Below, piece by piece: positions 31,430 to 43,532 of a stretch of DNA of 64,000 nucleotides. Numbering within the stretch: the first letter of the stretch is position 1; each line of letters starts with the position of its first letter. Both the position numbers and the translations under genes were made by a program. The notes under the pieces were generated by a model. That model searched no databases. It had not been told where the DNA came from and was given only the letters and a program-made list of their open reading frames with translations. The stretch comes from Lotus japonicus (lineage: Eukaryota > Streptophyta > Magnoliopsida > Fabales > Fabaceae): contig NC_080044.1 in assembly GCF_012489685.1 (NCBI RefSeq), forward strand, positions 77,114,732 through 77,178,731, read 5' to 3'.

Positions 31430-33876
31430 CATGGGTTTGAATTTCCATGAAAGGTAAATAGATACATTCCCAAACAGTTCCTCATTGCTGCACTTTTGAG
31501 ATACTGGCCAGAATAAGATTGTGAAATTAAGGGGTGGTAAATATTACTAGTTATTCCAAACTATTGTAAAAGATATGTATCTAGTTCTGTATATAGCTCG
31601 TAAAATTTAGTTACTTCTATGGTTTTGCTGTCATTGTTATGAAAACAGTGTATTATACTATTGTAAAAAGTTTAAACAGTGTATTACATCATATGATATG
31701 TGTGGGTTTATGTAGTGTCTAAAGCTTCAGCATTTGAATCTATTGAATCCCCTTCATCATATCCTTATATTTGTATATATTAGAATATTTCAAATTAATA
31801 AATCAATGTACTTTATAATCAATCATAGAAATCAATAAATTTAATATAAGATATTCTTAATTGCTAATCAAACTATCTTTTGTACACTGCAAACAGTTTA
31901 TTAGCAAAATGTAGAAGAAATGACATGAATGAGTTTTAAAATTGTCTTTTCCATATGACTGTGGTAGGATGAAGTTATTCTCAAAATTTTCTTCAACTTA
32001 CTTAATTTCGGTGCATTTGCCATATTTATTTTCTAGTGAAGGGATTGGATTATTGATGCGGCAGAATATGACTTAGTTCTTCTTTATATCCTTAGTGTCT
32101 ATTGTCTAGTGTTAAGTGGTGATTAATCTCTTGGTGTTAGGTTAGGTGGTAAGCAACTCACAAATGATTTTATATTGGAGTGCTTAGGTGGAATGAAAAT
32201 GATTTGCGGGGCAATTCCAACCTACAAATATTTTATGCAGGGGTGGTGTACACGGGTCTCTTAGAACATGATCATGATTAGCACTGAATCTAGGGAATGT
32301 TTCATTGAGCTATGAGTGCCATCTGTAGTTACCTTACCTACCTACCTCATTGTTTTGCTTATAAAAGTGGTAGCAGTGAAGTCGTTTCACAAACCTCCTC
32401 GGGATATGTTTTAAGTGTTGAGTTATAATCACTGCTTTGAAATTGTTCGTACCATCTGAATTATATTAATCACTTCATGATTTAGTGTAAAGTAACTAGC
32501 CAACAAGGCAACCACTAACCAGCAATATGTTGTTTTATGATTCCTTTTTCTGAAAGAATAATAAATTATACAAGCCTATGATTGATCGTTAATTTTAAGT
32601 GAAACATTGCGTTTATATTTCTTCACAAGAATAAAAATTTAAACGTCTCATATATTGGGACAAAACTTGTATATGAATACAAAAATTCCACATGATGACA
32701 TATTAGAGAAAGTTTTTACATGACACGATTGTTACCAACACTTTTGTGCAAGCATGTTGGAAGAGATGTCTTGTGTTGGGGCGCTGTATATGGCTTTGTA
32801 ATTGTAGGAGTTGCCTTTGGTTTGGTGATAGGAACATCGTGATGAACAATTTCTATTAATAGTTGTTTTCAAAATAACTTTAGATCACACGTGTCCTTAT
32901 CTAACATTCCGGTCATTTAAAAGAAGGACCACTGCCTGAAATTCCAGAAACGTTTTTGGAAACTTTTGAGAAGCAAATGTAAATGAGAAAAGTATAATAA
33001 AATGTAAGGAAAATGCTAGCAATACACTCTTCACTCTTCAACACATTTTATGATTGGTTTAAATTTTACAAAGTTAACATACATAGTCTTTAGCTCATCA
33101 CGTACCCTCTCATAGCATAATCATCTTCTTCGGGCATTAAGTATTGTAGAAGGAGTTCAAAATAAAGTATTGTAGAAGGGGAACCATGAATCCTCTTCTA
33201 TGAAACTGATTTCTGATTTTGTCATATTAACTAACTTGCTTGCCTGAATTAATTAAAAAAAAATAAAATATGAAAATCACAATAAAAAAACTCATAAAAT
33301 CCTGAATTAAATAAAAATATGAAAATTCAATAAAAATACCATCTGAAAATTTAAGAAAATTTAATTAATATACTCTAAAAGTGAATCTAAAATAAAATAA
33401 AGTATTTTCTGGATTTAAAATAAATGATAAGATAAATTAAAATAAAATTAAGAAATAAACAACCTAAATCTCAATCAAATCTAATATTAAAAATGGTATT
33501 AGATAAAGATAGATAAAAACTAACAAAATCTAGCAAATCACAATAAAAACTCATAAAATCACGAATTAATAAAAAATTCGAAAATTCAATAAAAATAAAT
33601 TTAAAATAAATTAAAAGACCAAATCTTATCTTTTAAAATAATATCAATCAATTATTTTAGAATATATAAAATTAAAACATGTATCAATTGAAAATTATAT
33701 CTTCTAAAATAATATCAATTAATTAGGTTAGAATATATAAAATTAAAATATATATCAATTGAAAATTATATCCTCTAACAAATTGACACGTGGAATAATT
33801 TTTATGAGAATTAATCTGGGAGCGACACGTCACTAACTTGGCATGTGGGAGCGACACGTCATGCTAGAAGTTGTTC

Positions 33877-33914
<38 letters not shown>

Positions 33915-34200
33915 TAGATAGATATAGATGTTGTTGAGTTCATAATTTATTTATTTTTGAATAAAAAACAATAAGAATCTGAATTTAGAAGAGGAAAAAG
34001 TGGAGGCGTCAAAGACAAAGATTGGAAATGTATACCAAAAAAAGACATAAATTAGAAATTAGTTGGAAGGTCACCTAGCTAAAATCCACCCCACCTAAAT
34101 TCCTGCATTTAATATTTAGAAAATAACATATATATATATATTATTTTTGAAATTTAAATTCAAACTTTTATGTACCCTACCCTGTATCCATCTGCTCCAA
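31430..34200. other. Intergenic, very AT-rich, no gene seen
   Basis: The CSK 3' UTR probably occupies the first few hundred bases. From about 33240 to 33912 the sequence is extremely AT-rich with internal duplications. A roughly 50-base unit (CAATAAAAA-ACTCATAAAATC... GAAAATTCAATAAAAAT) occurs near 33281 and again near 33541. A roughly 70-base unit (AAAATAATATCAAT... AATTGAAAATTATAT) is tandem at about 33636-33775. GGGAGCGACACGTCA occurs twice at 33818-33862, followed by a (TA)n tract at 33881-33911. No ORF is credible. Confidence 0.6.
33881..33911. repeat. (TA)n microsatellite
   Basis: An uninterrupted run of alternating TA of about 30 bases, followed by short GATA/TAGA units. It follows a duplicated GGGAGCGACACGTCA motif and may mark the end of an unidentified transposable element. 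Confidence 0.85.
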
Positions 34201-35600
34201 GAAGATTGTTGTTCCTCTAAAACCAAAACAAACGAGATTTCATTGGACAGTTGTGTTTTTTAGTCATCACTGTCCTTCGATAAAACCCTTGTTCACTTCT
34301 CTCTGTTTCTCACGTTTGTTAATCTGCACTCAATCACTTCAACCCTCAGATTCCAGTGCCAGATCTTGCTGCGCGCTGTTTCAGGTATGCTTCATCAATG
34401 TCTTGTACGGTTTCAGAAACCCCATATATGTAGTGCGTGTCTGTGACTGTGTGGTTGGTTTTTAATTCCCACTTGTTTCAATCTCTCTATTATATTTCCT
34501 GTAATTCACCGAAGTGCTACATGGTTATGTGAATTATGGAGTGTGTTGGGGATTTAACCTAGTTCCAGGAGTTACTTGCGGCGATTATCAGGGGAAGAAC
34601 ACATGTTTCATTGTTTAATGTTTATTTATTTATTTTAACAATTGGGTTTTAGGAGTGGAATACCTTCTTACTGGAATTAGTCAAGTAGACTTATGTTTGA
34701 AAAAAGTTTGAAATCTGTGCCACATTTTACAATTTTATTGCATAATTGATTTTGCAGATAAACCCTGGTTTTGTTGCCATACCTTATACCTACCACAAGA
34801 TATTTATGTAATTATTATGTACCTGCGTCGTTAATGGTTACACATTTAAAAGTGATTTTTATCAACATTACTTTACTTACTAAAATGAATTTTTAATTAA
34901 AAGTTTTCAAACATATATCAGTACTGTGCTGTGAATGAAATCAAGTTTGTGAAATCTAATGCAAAGACATGTTAAGCTGAGTTGAAATTCTGGGCTTTGA
35001 CTTAGATGGAAAAGGAAGGAGACATGTAAATCAAAGGCCTAAGCTGGATAATGATATTAGATTGATGTGATGTTTGTTAGATATAAACCACTAAGTGCAT
35101 GTCTGGATCAATGCCTCAGAAGTGTGTCCACACCTCAGGAGCTATTCCTGGGAGCTGACATTCCAGGAGATACACTACAGGACACCACCCTTATGCAAGG
35201 AGTCACAAAGCAGAGATAAGAAATCTCAAGGAAGTGGCATCGTAAGTTAGGCATTAAGTTACTGAAGAATGTGTCTGGAGAATCATTCTTGACATCTCTT
35301 ACCAAAATTAACAAATTAAGTATTAGTGTGGTACAACTTCTAGAAGGCTGACCCAATAAGGCCACTAATAACGCTTCTAATATACTAAGAGTCCCAGTGA
35401 ATTGCGTTTTTATTTTTTCCTTTGTTCCTTTGAACCATTTTCTGGACCCATTTAAACATGTTCTTTTTACCTTCAACAGGGTTTATTTTCTTATAACAAA
35501 GCATATTTGCATCATATGTGGAGGATATGTGCTACTAAATAGTGAAGAATAGATCCTGTGTATAGTTTTATGAGCGCACAATCAGAAAAGCTTGGATATA

Positions 35601-38600
35601 ATGGGGATTGGTACTCGCAGGTCTGATCCTAACTCTAATGTCAATGTTTCTTAAATAAATTTTCTGTGTGGTATTTAATATTTGAAACTTTGTTCATATG
35701 ACAATTGCATCTTTTTTACTGCAGCTCTACTAATAGAAAACCAAGTGACAGTATGAGGCTGGTTGTTACAACTTTTGTTGGAATAGTTTTTGGCTTCTTT
35801 ATTGGAATATCATTTCCAGCATTAACTACAAAGGTGCAGAGTTTGACTATCTTCTTTTTAGGCTTTCCTTATGCTTGAGTGAAATGAAATTGATTCTTTA
35901 ATGTTGTTGACCTTATAATAATGGAGCTCTAACAGTGCTTAACAATTTTCAGTTAAATCTCCCATCTAGCCTGGCACCCTCCGTCGATGTCTCTTACATT
36001 GAAGACAAAGATGATTCTGGCCATGAACAATCTTTTATGAAGAACAATAGCAACTCATCACAATATCCGTTATTAAATGATACGTTGAAGGTAGACTTCT
36101 CATCCTATCAGCCCTGTGAAGGACATTAAAAGTTACCGAGTTCGAGAGAGTTGATACCTGTACCTTCTACATTAAGAAGGAACTTTTTAAAATTAAATTA
36201 TATAGTTGGAAGTTGGAACAGGTTCCATAAACTCATCAATGGTTCATGCACCTTATGGGTTGACACGATGGATGGTACAGAAGGCAAGATGGGTTAGTGG
36301 GCAAGAGGGATGAAGTAATTTTGTAGTAATAGTTAATTCATAATTTTAAATCCTTGAGATTTTGAGAATCATGATTTAATGGTTTGTAGGCTTGTGGCAT
36401 ATGGGCTCCCAAGATTAAGCAGTGAGAAAATCAAACTTCTCCGAATAAATGTGCTGTCTCTCTCTAAGAAATCATTTTGAAGGAATTACTGTTGATAACG
36501 AGAGTAAAATTGACAGCTCTTCATTTCAGTCTTGCACCCATACACTCACACACTTAATTCAACATCAGTGAACTATTGAAGCTTAATGCATAAAGCGGAA
36601 TGCCCTATGAACAGAATAGGCTGCCTTTATTAATTCACATAATAACTATTCAATTATAAGGATAGAGTAAGAAATTACAACTGTGGTGATGTTACACAAG
36701 TGGGAAAGTCAATTAAATTAAAGCACACAGCAACAAAGAGGAGCATAGGGCCTCTTGCTTCTTTTGTCAATGACATTTAAGAATATGATTATGCATTATA
36801 TAATATTGGGAAAAATAGTGTGTCAAAAACTGAAAAATGGTTGCTGCATGTTTTCATGATTTCCTGCAGATTTGGATTCCATCAAATCCAAGAGGCGCAG
36901 AAAGATTACCTCCTGCAATAATTCATGCTGAGTCAGACTTTTATTTGCGAAGATTATGGGGTCTGCCCAGTGGGGTATTTATCCTAAAACAGTTTATGTG
37001 CTTGGCAGTTAGCAGTAAAACTTTATTATTTTCACTCTGTTTTGGTGCAGCTGAGGTTTGAAACAGAAAATATTAATTTATGTGCATAGTTAAGTGCAGT
37101 CAAAATACAGATTAAGGTCATGTTGCTACTGTAAATAAACCTTGAATAAGGTGTTTTACGTTTTTTGTTACTGGATTATTTGTTTGGAAGAGAACACCCC
37201 AAATCCAAGATTGAAACCATTTGGAAAAAAACAGATTTGTGTGGAAAACTTGTGTGGCACGTGCATTTTTTTTGCTAGATTTTCTGCTAGTTGTATTAGG
37301 CTAATCTTTAAGCCATTAATGTGCAGTTTATCCATATCCATATACACAATTTGATAACAGTTGTCACTTACAGGATTTAACCTCAAAGCCCAAGTACCTT
37401 GTGACCTTCACAGTCGGTTACAATCAGAAATATAATATTGATGCAGCTGTGAAAAAGGTCATCTCTTGGCTTCTCTCTGTCTCTCTCTCTCTCTCTCATG
37501 GCTTAGGTTTGTGTATGTGTCTCTAAACTAGATCTGTTACTTGTAACAGTTTTCAGAAAATTTCACAATACTTTTATTTCATTATGATGGTCGAACAACT
37601 GAATGGGATGAGTTTGAGTGGTCAAAGCAGGCTATTCATGTGAGTGTTCACAAACAGACCAAATGGTAAGAATTCATTTGCTTTATCATAAGTATTTGCT
37701 GACAAATTTTCCTTTGTGACTTGTACCATTGATATTGTTGGCTATTTCAATTATGTCATGTTATTAAGCATTTGATCGTTTTGTCTCCCAGGTGGTATGC
37801 AAAGAGGTTTTTGCATCCTGACACTGTTGCACCATATGACTATATTTTTATATGGGACGAAGACCTGGGTGTTGAGCATTTCAATGCAGAGGAGTGAGTA
37901 TTTGACATGATATGTATATGCTACACACAGTTTTTCAAATGATATGTTAATATGTGATTAGATGATAGTAAGAAATATTTATGTGACGGTGGACCATAAT
38001 CAGATTCGTCAGTATGTATATACCTAAGGATTTATTTTTGGTTTCACTCAAGTAGTTTGATATGCTCCTCCAATTTTAATTGCAGATACTTAAAACTGGT
38101 GAGGAAGCATGGGTTGGAGATTTCACAGCCTGGTTTGGAACCTAATAGAGGGTTGACATGGCAAATGACAAAGCGAAGAGGTGATCGAGAAGTTCACAAG
38201 TAAGAATGATGAGAATCCTGTCCCAGTTTTCTTCTGGTCCTTGTTATGTAAAAGAATGTGCATAATTAGCTGTTTGTCTCTTTGATTTCTATTAGAGAAA
38301 CAGAGGAGAAACCAGGATGGTGCAGTGACCCTCATCTGCCTCCTTGTGCAGCGTAAGTATCAGTTTGATGCTATAGTCATATTATCAACCCATACCATGC
38401 TGTATCTAATTCTGTTATGCATGCAGGTTTGTTGAGATTATGGCTCCGGTGTTTTCGCGAGATGCATGGCGTTGTGTGTGGCATATGATTCAGGTTAAAT
38501 GTTTACTCTCTTTATTTTCCAAAAGCATATACATTGGTTATTTGTATATTGTTTGCTCAATGGTGTCTTACTATTAATTCTTTCAGAATGACCTGGTTCA

Positions 38601-39441
38601 TGGGTGGGGTCTTGACTTCGCACTTAGAAAATGTGTTGAGGTGAGCCCTTTATCTCATTACTTCAATTTTCTAATTTCTAATATTTTTATTGCAATTTCT
38701 ACATGCTATGGAACAGTAGACTAATACCTTAACTTTATTGTGTAGCCGGCCCATGAGAAGATTGGAGTTGTTGATTCTCAGTGGATTATTCATCAAGGCA
38801 TTCCCTCACTAGGGAATCAGGTGATTTGTTTTCCATGATTATTCTTGTTAGACTTAGGCTGCGCTTGGAAGAGAGCATAACAGTTTATGCAGGTGTTTGG
38901 ATAAACTCATGAAAATAGCTTATGACCTTGACCTACGTATAAGCTGCTTCAAGTTTATTTTCACAAGCTTCACAGATTAGCTTATGAATAAACATTTATG
39001 CCTATCTATAAGCTATTTTGAGCTTATTTCAATAAGCTTCTTAAATTAGCTTATGAAGAAGTGTTTTCCATAAGCTTAATTAAGATGTTTACCCAAATAC
39101 ACTCTTAATAATTGAAGTGCAGCTGAAAGATGCTTAATTGTTTCTGTGCTTTGGCAGGGAGAAGCAGAATTTGGAAAAGAGCCATGGCAGGGGGTATGTT
39201 TTGCACTTCATACAATTCGCCTTGTCTTTACAATCCATCTAATGTTTTACTTGCTTCAGTTGTGATTTATGTTTAAACTTGGATTATAAAATATATTATG
39301 TTGATGGTTTCATGGTGTTGGTGGCAGGTAAGGGAGAGGTGTAGAAAGGAGTGGACCATGTTCCAGAGTAGGATGGCGAATGCAGAAAGCGATTATTACA
39401 AGGCTGTGGGAATTGATTTGTTTAATTCGACTACTCCATAG
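35601..39441 (+). CDS. DUF707 family type II membrane protein (14 coding exons)
   Basis: Member of the plant DUF707 family, historically labelled lysine-ketoglutarate-reductase trans-splicing related; the biochemical role is not established. Exons: 35601-35620, 35725-35833, 35953-36090, 36870-36974, 37374-37457, 37550-37665, 37792-37893, 38086-38199, 38296-38352, 38427-38493, 38587-38640, 38746-38820, 39158-39193, 39328-39441. Every join is GT-AG and in phase, giving 396 residues. A single membrane anchor (LVVTTFVGIVFGFFIGISF, about 19-37) follows a short basic N-terminus, suggesting Golgi/type II topology. The conserved body includes YLVTFTVGYNQK, LLFHYDG, TKWWYAKRFLHPDTV, IFIWDEDLGVEHF, VHGWGLDFALRKCVEP and VVDSQWIIHQGIPSLG. 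The acidic DED motif recalls glycosyltransferase folds, but that is only a resemblance. A non-coding 5' exon near 34250-34385 is likely. Confidence 0.92.
38857..39104. mobile_element. Tourist-like MITE in a DUF707 intron
   Basis: A 248-base element with ends GGCTGCGCTTGG and CCAAATACACTC (imperfect inverted repeats), flanked on both sides by TTA (38854-38856 and 39105-39107), the PIF/Harbinger target duplication. The interior contains repeated GCTTATG/ATAAGC words that can pair. It is non-coding and lies wholly inside the intron between exons 12 and 13. Confidence 0.75.
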
Positions 39442-40606
39442 GGAACAACTCATATTTTCAGTCCATATAGTATTGTTTTGTGACACTAGTCACTTGCAAT
39501 CACTGTCTAGATTCTAGAGTCTTAGCTAAGGGCAAAACATAACAATTCAATGTAGAATTCCAGTACTGAACGTTAGAAAATTAAATTAAGGTAAATAATA
39601 CTTGTGTTGCATGACTCGTGTTGCTTATAGTTTTCTTTTAGGAACAATTGCTTGTAGGAGTCAGGAATGCATCTGCAATGCCTGTTATACACAAATTGGA
39701 CATGAGAATGAAGCTCTATACCTAGTTGGAAAGGTTTGTGGACAACTTAGCCAAAGCTCTAGACAAATCAAGTTGAAAGGATAATCTATCAGTGGTGTGG
39801 TTTCCACTATAGATGTGTGGAATGTGAATTGAATAGTGGTTTCCGCTTTCCACTGTAGTTTTTCTACCTTCTCCCTTGCCAAGTTCAAGTCCAGCAAAAG
39901 TTCAAGATTCCTTTCATGGTGGTTGTGATAACTGATTTTTCTTTCGAATCAATTCAAATAACTTTATGGCTGGTGACAAGTCTATGAAACCCAATAAAGA
40001 ATCTATTTAACTTGTTATTTTCAATGAAAAGTAGATTTTATAATGATAAATGTTTTTACAAAATAATATTTTATTTTAATACAATTATTCATACCTAACC
40101 AACTCATGTGAACTAAGTATGATAAAAAAAAATTTGGTTATATGGATGACTAACCCAAAGAAAAAAAACTACAAACGAGTAGAACGCGTGAAAGAGACTC
40201 CTGTACAATCACAGCCAAGTGTGATTGATTAAAGTTATATTTTCTATCAATTTGATTTTGAAAGAGAAATTGAATTTTAAGATAACCTATGAATATAATT
40301 TAATAATAAGTTCTTCATTATATATTGTGCTCTTACGATCATGTAATATACCAGTTATTACTATAATGGAGAAATTATTGTTAGATTATATTCTTTTTTT
40401 GTGCTCACCGGTATTATTTAGGGAAGAAATCTTGTTCGAGCGGGAAAATTCATATCAATGAACTAACTGTTAGATTATATTAAAATAATTAATTAATATA
40501 TTATGCAAACCCTATTTTTAGGATATGATGAGCTTAGATGGCAAGTGTAAGTCTAAAAGACAAGAGATAGAATATAAAATTTCAAGTAATTTTGTAATAT
40601 CAATTA
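39442..40606. other. Intergenic; left copy of PRP18-upstream duplication
   Basis: The DUF707 3' UTR comes first. A block at about 39812-39925 (AGATGTGTGGAATGTGAATTG ... CAAGTCCAGCAAAAGTTC) recurs at 42690-42790. From about 40180 to 40606 the sequence resembles 45360-45595, upstream of the intact PRP18 gene; examples are ATTTGATTTTG next to GAAATTGAATTTTAA, and GATGAGCTTAGATGGCAAG. The left part of the duplicated PRP18 promoter therefore lies here, broken by the element that follows. Confidence 0.6.
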
Positions 40607-42144
40607 GGCTTAAATACTCTAGAGGTCCCTGAAATTGTATGACGTACGAAAATAAGTCCCTGAAAAATATTTTTCCGATTCTGGATCCCTAGAAATTGTT
40701 TTTTAATCGAAATAGGTCTCTACCCATGTTACCAGCTTATGTGACTCTATTTTTATACAGTCATCATGTCCACATGGCTTTTTATATATCCTAGTCATTT
40801 TTTTAATTCCACAACTTATTAAATACTCAAAAATTAAAATCCAAAAATTAAAAAAATTAATAAAAAATAAAAACCCAGAACATTCTTCATCATCTTCAAA
40901 CATCTTCCTTATCATCTTCAACATAAAATCTAAAAAAATAAAAAACCAATCCCTAACTTCAAAGCCACAAAACATAACATACCTTCACCCTCACCCTCAC
41001 CCTCTCCATCTTCTTCATCCCTAATTATTTTCATAAACAACATTAACCATTTATTTGGCATTTAGAAAAGCAAAGGAGAAGAAAGAAACAGTGGCGCAAG
41101 AAATGGAAAAGAAAAAGCAATGGATGCCTATATCATCATCAATACTACATCATGTACAAATTTGTAGATTTTCACACTAAACTGGAGATAGGTGAATGTA
41201 TACAGATCAAACTCATACTTGGTGATTAATACGACGCACTTGATACTAGTTTTAGTGCATTTCGTCCACAACTTGATAGCGTCGTAAGCCCCAAAATGAC
41301 CTAGGTTTCAGTTTTCTGTTTGTGGCCATGAAAAGCCACCCCATATGGGTTTCACACGTAGCATAGTTAGCAACTGTCCTTGGTTTTCATCCTTACCTCG
41401 CTTTTTTTCAGATCTGGATTTTTTGGTTTCTCTTACTCTTTTCTCTTTCTCGATCTCTTTCTCTAGGTTTTGGGGGTGGGGGTTCTGGGTTGCGGTGGGT
41501 GGCAGTTGCGGTGAGGTGGGTTGCGGTGGGGGAGGGTAAGTTGCGGTGAGGTGGCTAGGTCGTTTGCGGTCGGAATCGGGGTGGGCCTGTGTCGAAAGAC
41601 CTTGCTCCAGCGGCGCGATTGGGAGGTGGTTGGGCCAAGATGGGGCGGCACAATCTGAAGACTGAGAAGCTTCAGTGGAGGAGAATATTTCATCTAAAGA
41701 TTGAAGCTTCAATGGTGAGAAAAAAAAAGCGCAGGGAGGGAGAGAAAACGCTTGAATGTTGCAGGGTTATTTTGTTATGTTTTGTGTTAATTGATTTTTT
41801 TATTTTAATTAAATGAGAAAAAAATGTTCCAATGGGTTTTTGGGTATACAATATATGTTCACCACCACCAAATTTCTGGGTTTTTTAGATAAATGTGATG
41901 AATTTTTTGGGTTTTATTTTTTTAGTTTTTAATTAATTTTTTAAACCCAGAAGCTATTAAAAGATAATTATAAAAGTCACGTGGACATGATAACTGTGCA
42001 AAAATAGAGCCACATAGGCTTGTAACACGGGTAGGGACATATTTTGATTAAAAAACAAATTCCAGGGATTCAGAATCGGATTTTATTTCAAGGACTTATT
42101 TTCATACAGCATATAATTCCAGGAACCTTCAGAGTATTTAAGCT
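40607..42144. mobile_element. Non-autonomous Mutator-like element with long TIRs
   Basis: A 1,538-base element flanked by the perfect 9-base duplication TATCAATTA (40598-40606 and 42145-42153), the hallmark of Mutator-like elements. Its terminal inverted repeats run for roughly 250-280 bases. The left end starts GGCTTAAATACTCTAGAGGT and the reverse complement of the right end starts AGCTTAAATACTCTGAAGGT; both arms share ATAAGTCC, CCGATTCTG, TCTACCC or CCTACCC, and ATGTCCAC. The interior (about 40890-41880) has no transposase. It holds a T/C-rich and G-rich stretch with a 134-codon minus-strand frame of biased composition. The related sequence near 45587 lacks the element. Confidence 0.88.
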
Positions 42145-42235
42145 TATCAATTATATTCCTGAATATCTGTAAACTATATATAGTGATTCGCGCCTCTTCA
42201 GTTTACGAAAATTTCTCAATTCTCCAAAAACCCTA

Positions 42236-42628
42236 ATGGATCTTCTGAAACGAGAGCTTCTCCAGAAACGCCAAACCCTGGCTGAACAAACTGGCGGCAA
42301 GAGATTCTTCAACCGCTCCGAGATCCAACAGAGACAAATCCACAAGCTTCGCGAACAAGAAACGCGTGAATCGGAAGCCAAATCTCAAAACGCCCCTCCG
42401 ATTCTTCCGCCACCGCACCACCAACTTCCTCCGCCTCCCTCCCTAACGCTGACAATCTCGTCCTTCCCAAACCGGAAATCATCTGCCGCCTCCGCTTTCT
42501 CAAGCAACCGATCACACTCTTCGGCGAAGACGACGGTGCTAGACTCGACCGCCTCAACCACGTCCTCAAGACCGGTCTCTTCGACGTCGATAACGACATG
42601 ACCGAGGGGCAAACCAATACTTTTCTAG
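42236..42628 (+). pseudogene. Truncated, frameshifted PRP18 copy
   Basis: Partial duplicate of the PRP18 gene whose intact copy lies at 45915. It starts MDLLKRELLQKRQTLAEQTG and follows the parent closely through KLREQETRESEAKSQ. A frameshift near 42390 then moves the similarity to another frame, where LRFLKQPITLFGEDDGARLD and DNDMTEGQTN are readable. It stops around 42628, about 130 codons into the gene, and the sequence after that is unrelated to PRP18. The 5' flank is also shared with the parent. It cannot make a functional splicing factor. Confidence 0.9.
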
Positions 42629-42689
42629 TAATGGATTTTGTTTGTGTTGTGAGCATAAAACTTGTGTGAGTGTTACATGCCTGAAGCAT

Positions 42690-42800
42690 TATAGATGTGT
42701 GGAATGTGAATTGAATAGTGGTTTCCACTCTCCACTATAGTTTTTGTACCTTCTCCCTTGCCATGTTCAAGTCCAGCAAAAGTTCTAGATCCCTTTCGGA
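42690..42800. repeat. Direct repeat shared with 39812-39925
   Basis: About 110 bases (AGATGTGTGGAATGTGAATTG, CCACTATAGTTTTT, CTTCTCCCTTGCCA, CAAGTCCAGCAAAAGTTC) match the block at 39812-39925 in the same orientation. The two copies bracket the PRP18 pseudogene and its promoter. The origin is unknown; similar short words (aaaagtagattt, gtgaactaagtatgat) occur beyond both copies. Confidence 0.7.
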
Positions 42801-43532
42801 TCAATTTGCAGCGTAATAATCTAAAAATGTGAACTAAGTATGATCGATATTTATAACTGTTTAAAATAATTAGATTTAAGATTTTAAATAAAAAGTAGAT
42901 TTATGAAATAATTTTTTTACAAAATTATATTTATTTTAATATAATAATTAATATCAAACTAATTCATTTTTTACTAGATGTAATGCACGCGCGCTCGGAC
43001 ATGTATTAATATTTTTTTAGTAAAAAAATATTTATTTTAAAACATAAATGAAATGCTAAAAACTATAAAATAGAGTTAAAATATTATTTGTGTTAATGCA
43101 AATAGTATTTGGTAATAATTAAATACTTACTTAGAATGTGAACTAACAATCATTTATGCAACCAACTTAATAAATCATACTAATGTAATCTTTTCATAAA
43201 TATTAATTTTCCTAAATATATCAATCAAAAGTGTACATTTCATATATATATATATATATAGTAAACATGTATTATATGTTGATTATATAAACATGTATTA
43301 TAAGTGTGTTATATTAACATGCATTATATGTTTTCTAAATAAAAAGACCTAGAGGTCCTATACTCTATGAGATAGTTTAGAAGTATCTAGAAATATTTTG
43401 AATCTATATTTATTTATTAATTTGTTTATTGACAACATAATAATTTATTGATTTATTGGATGAGAAAGGTACATGAGAACAATCCCTTCGTGACAAGGGG
43501 AATAATGAAAAGTAAAACCAAAGATCCTAAGC
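42801..43532. other. AT-rich spacer, no gene seen
   Basis: AT-rich DNA with a (TA)n run near 43242-43260 and three loose repeats of AACATGTATTAT at 43263-43330. No credible ORF and no transposon ends were recognised. Confidence 0.5.

Noticed and set aside
38150..38200. Possible in-frame stop (AAG TAA) in the DUF707 gene
   Set aside because: The TAA belongs to a splice donor (CAA|GTAAGA); the reading frame continues in the next exon in phase.
41308..41712. 134-codon minus-strand ORF inside the Mutator-like element
   Set aside because: Considered as a captured host gene piece (Pack-MULE), but the frame is Pro/Glu/Lys-rich low complexity and I recognise no parent gene.
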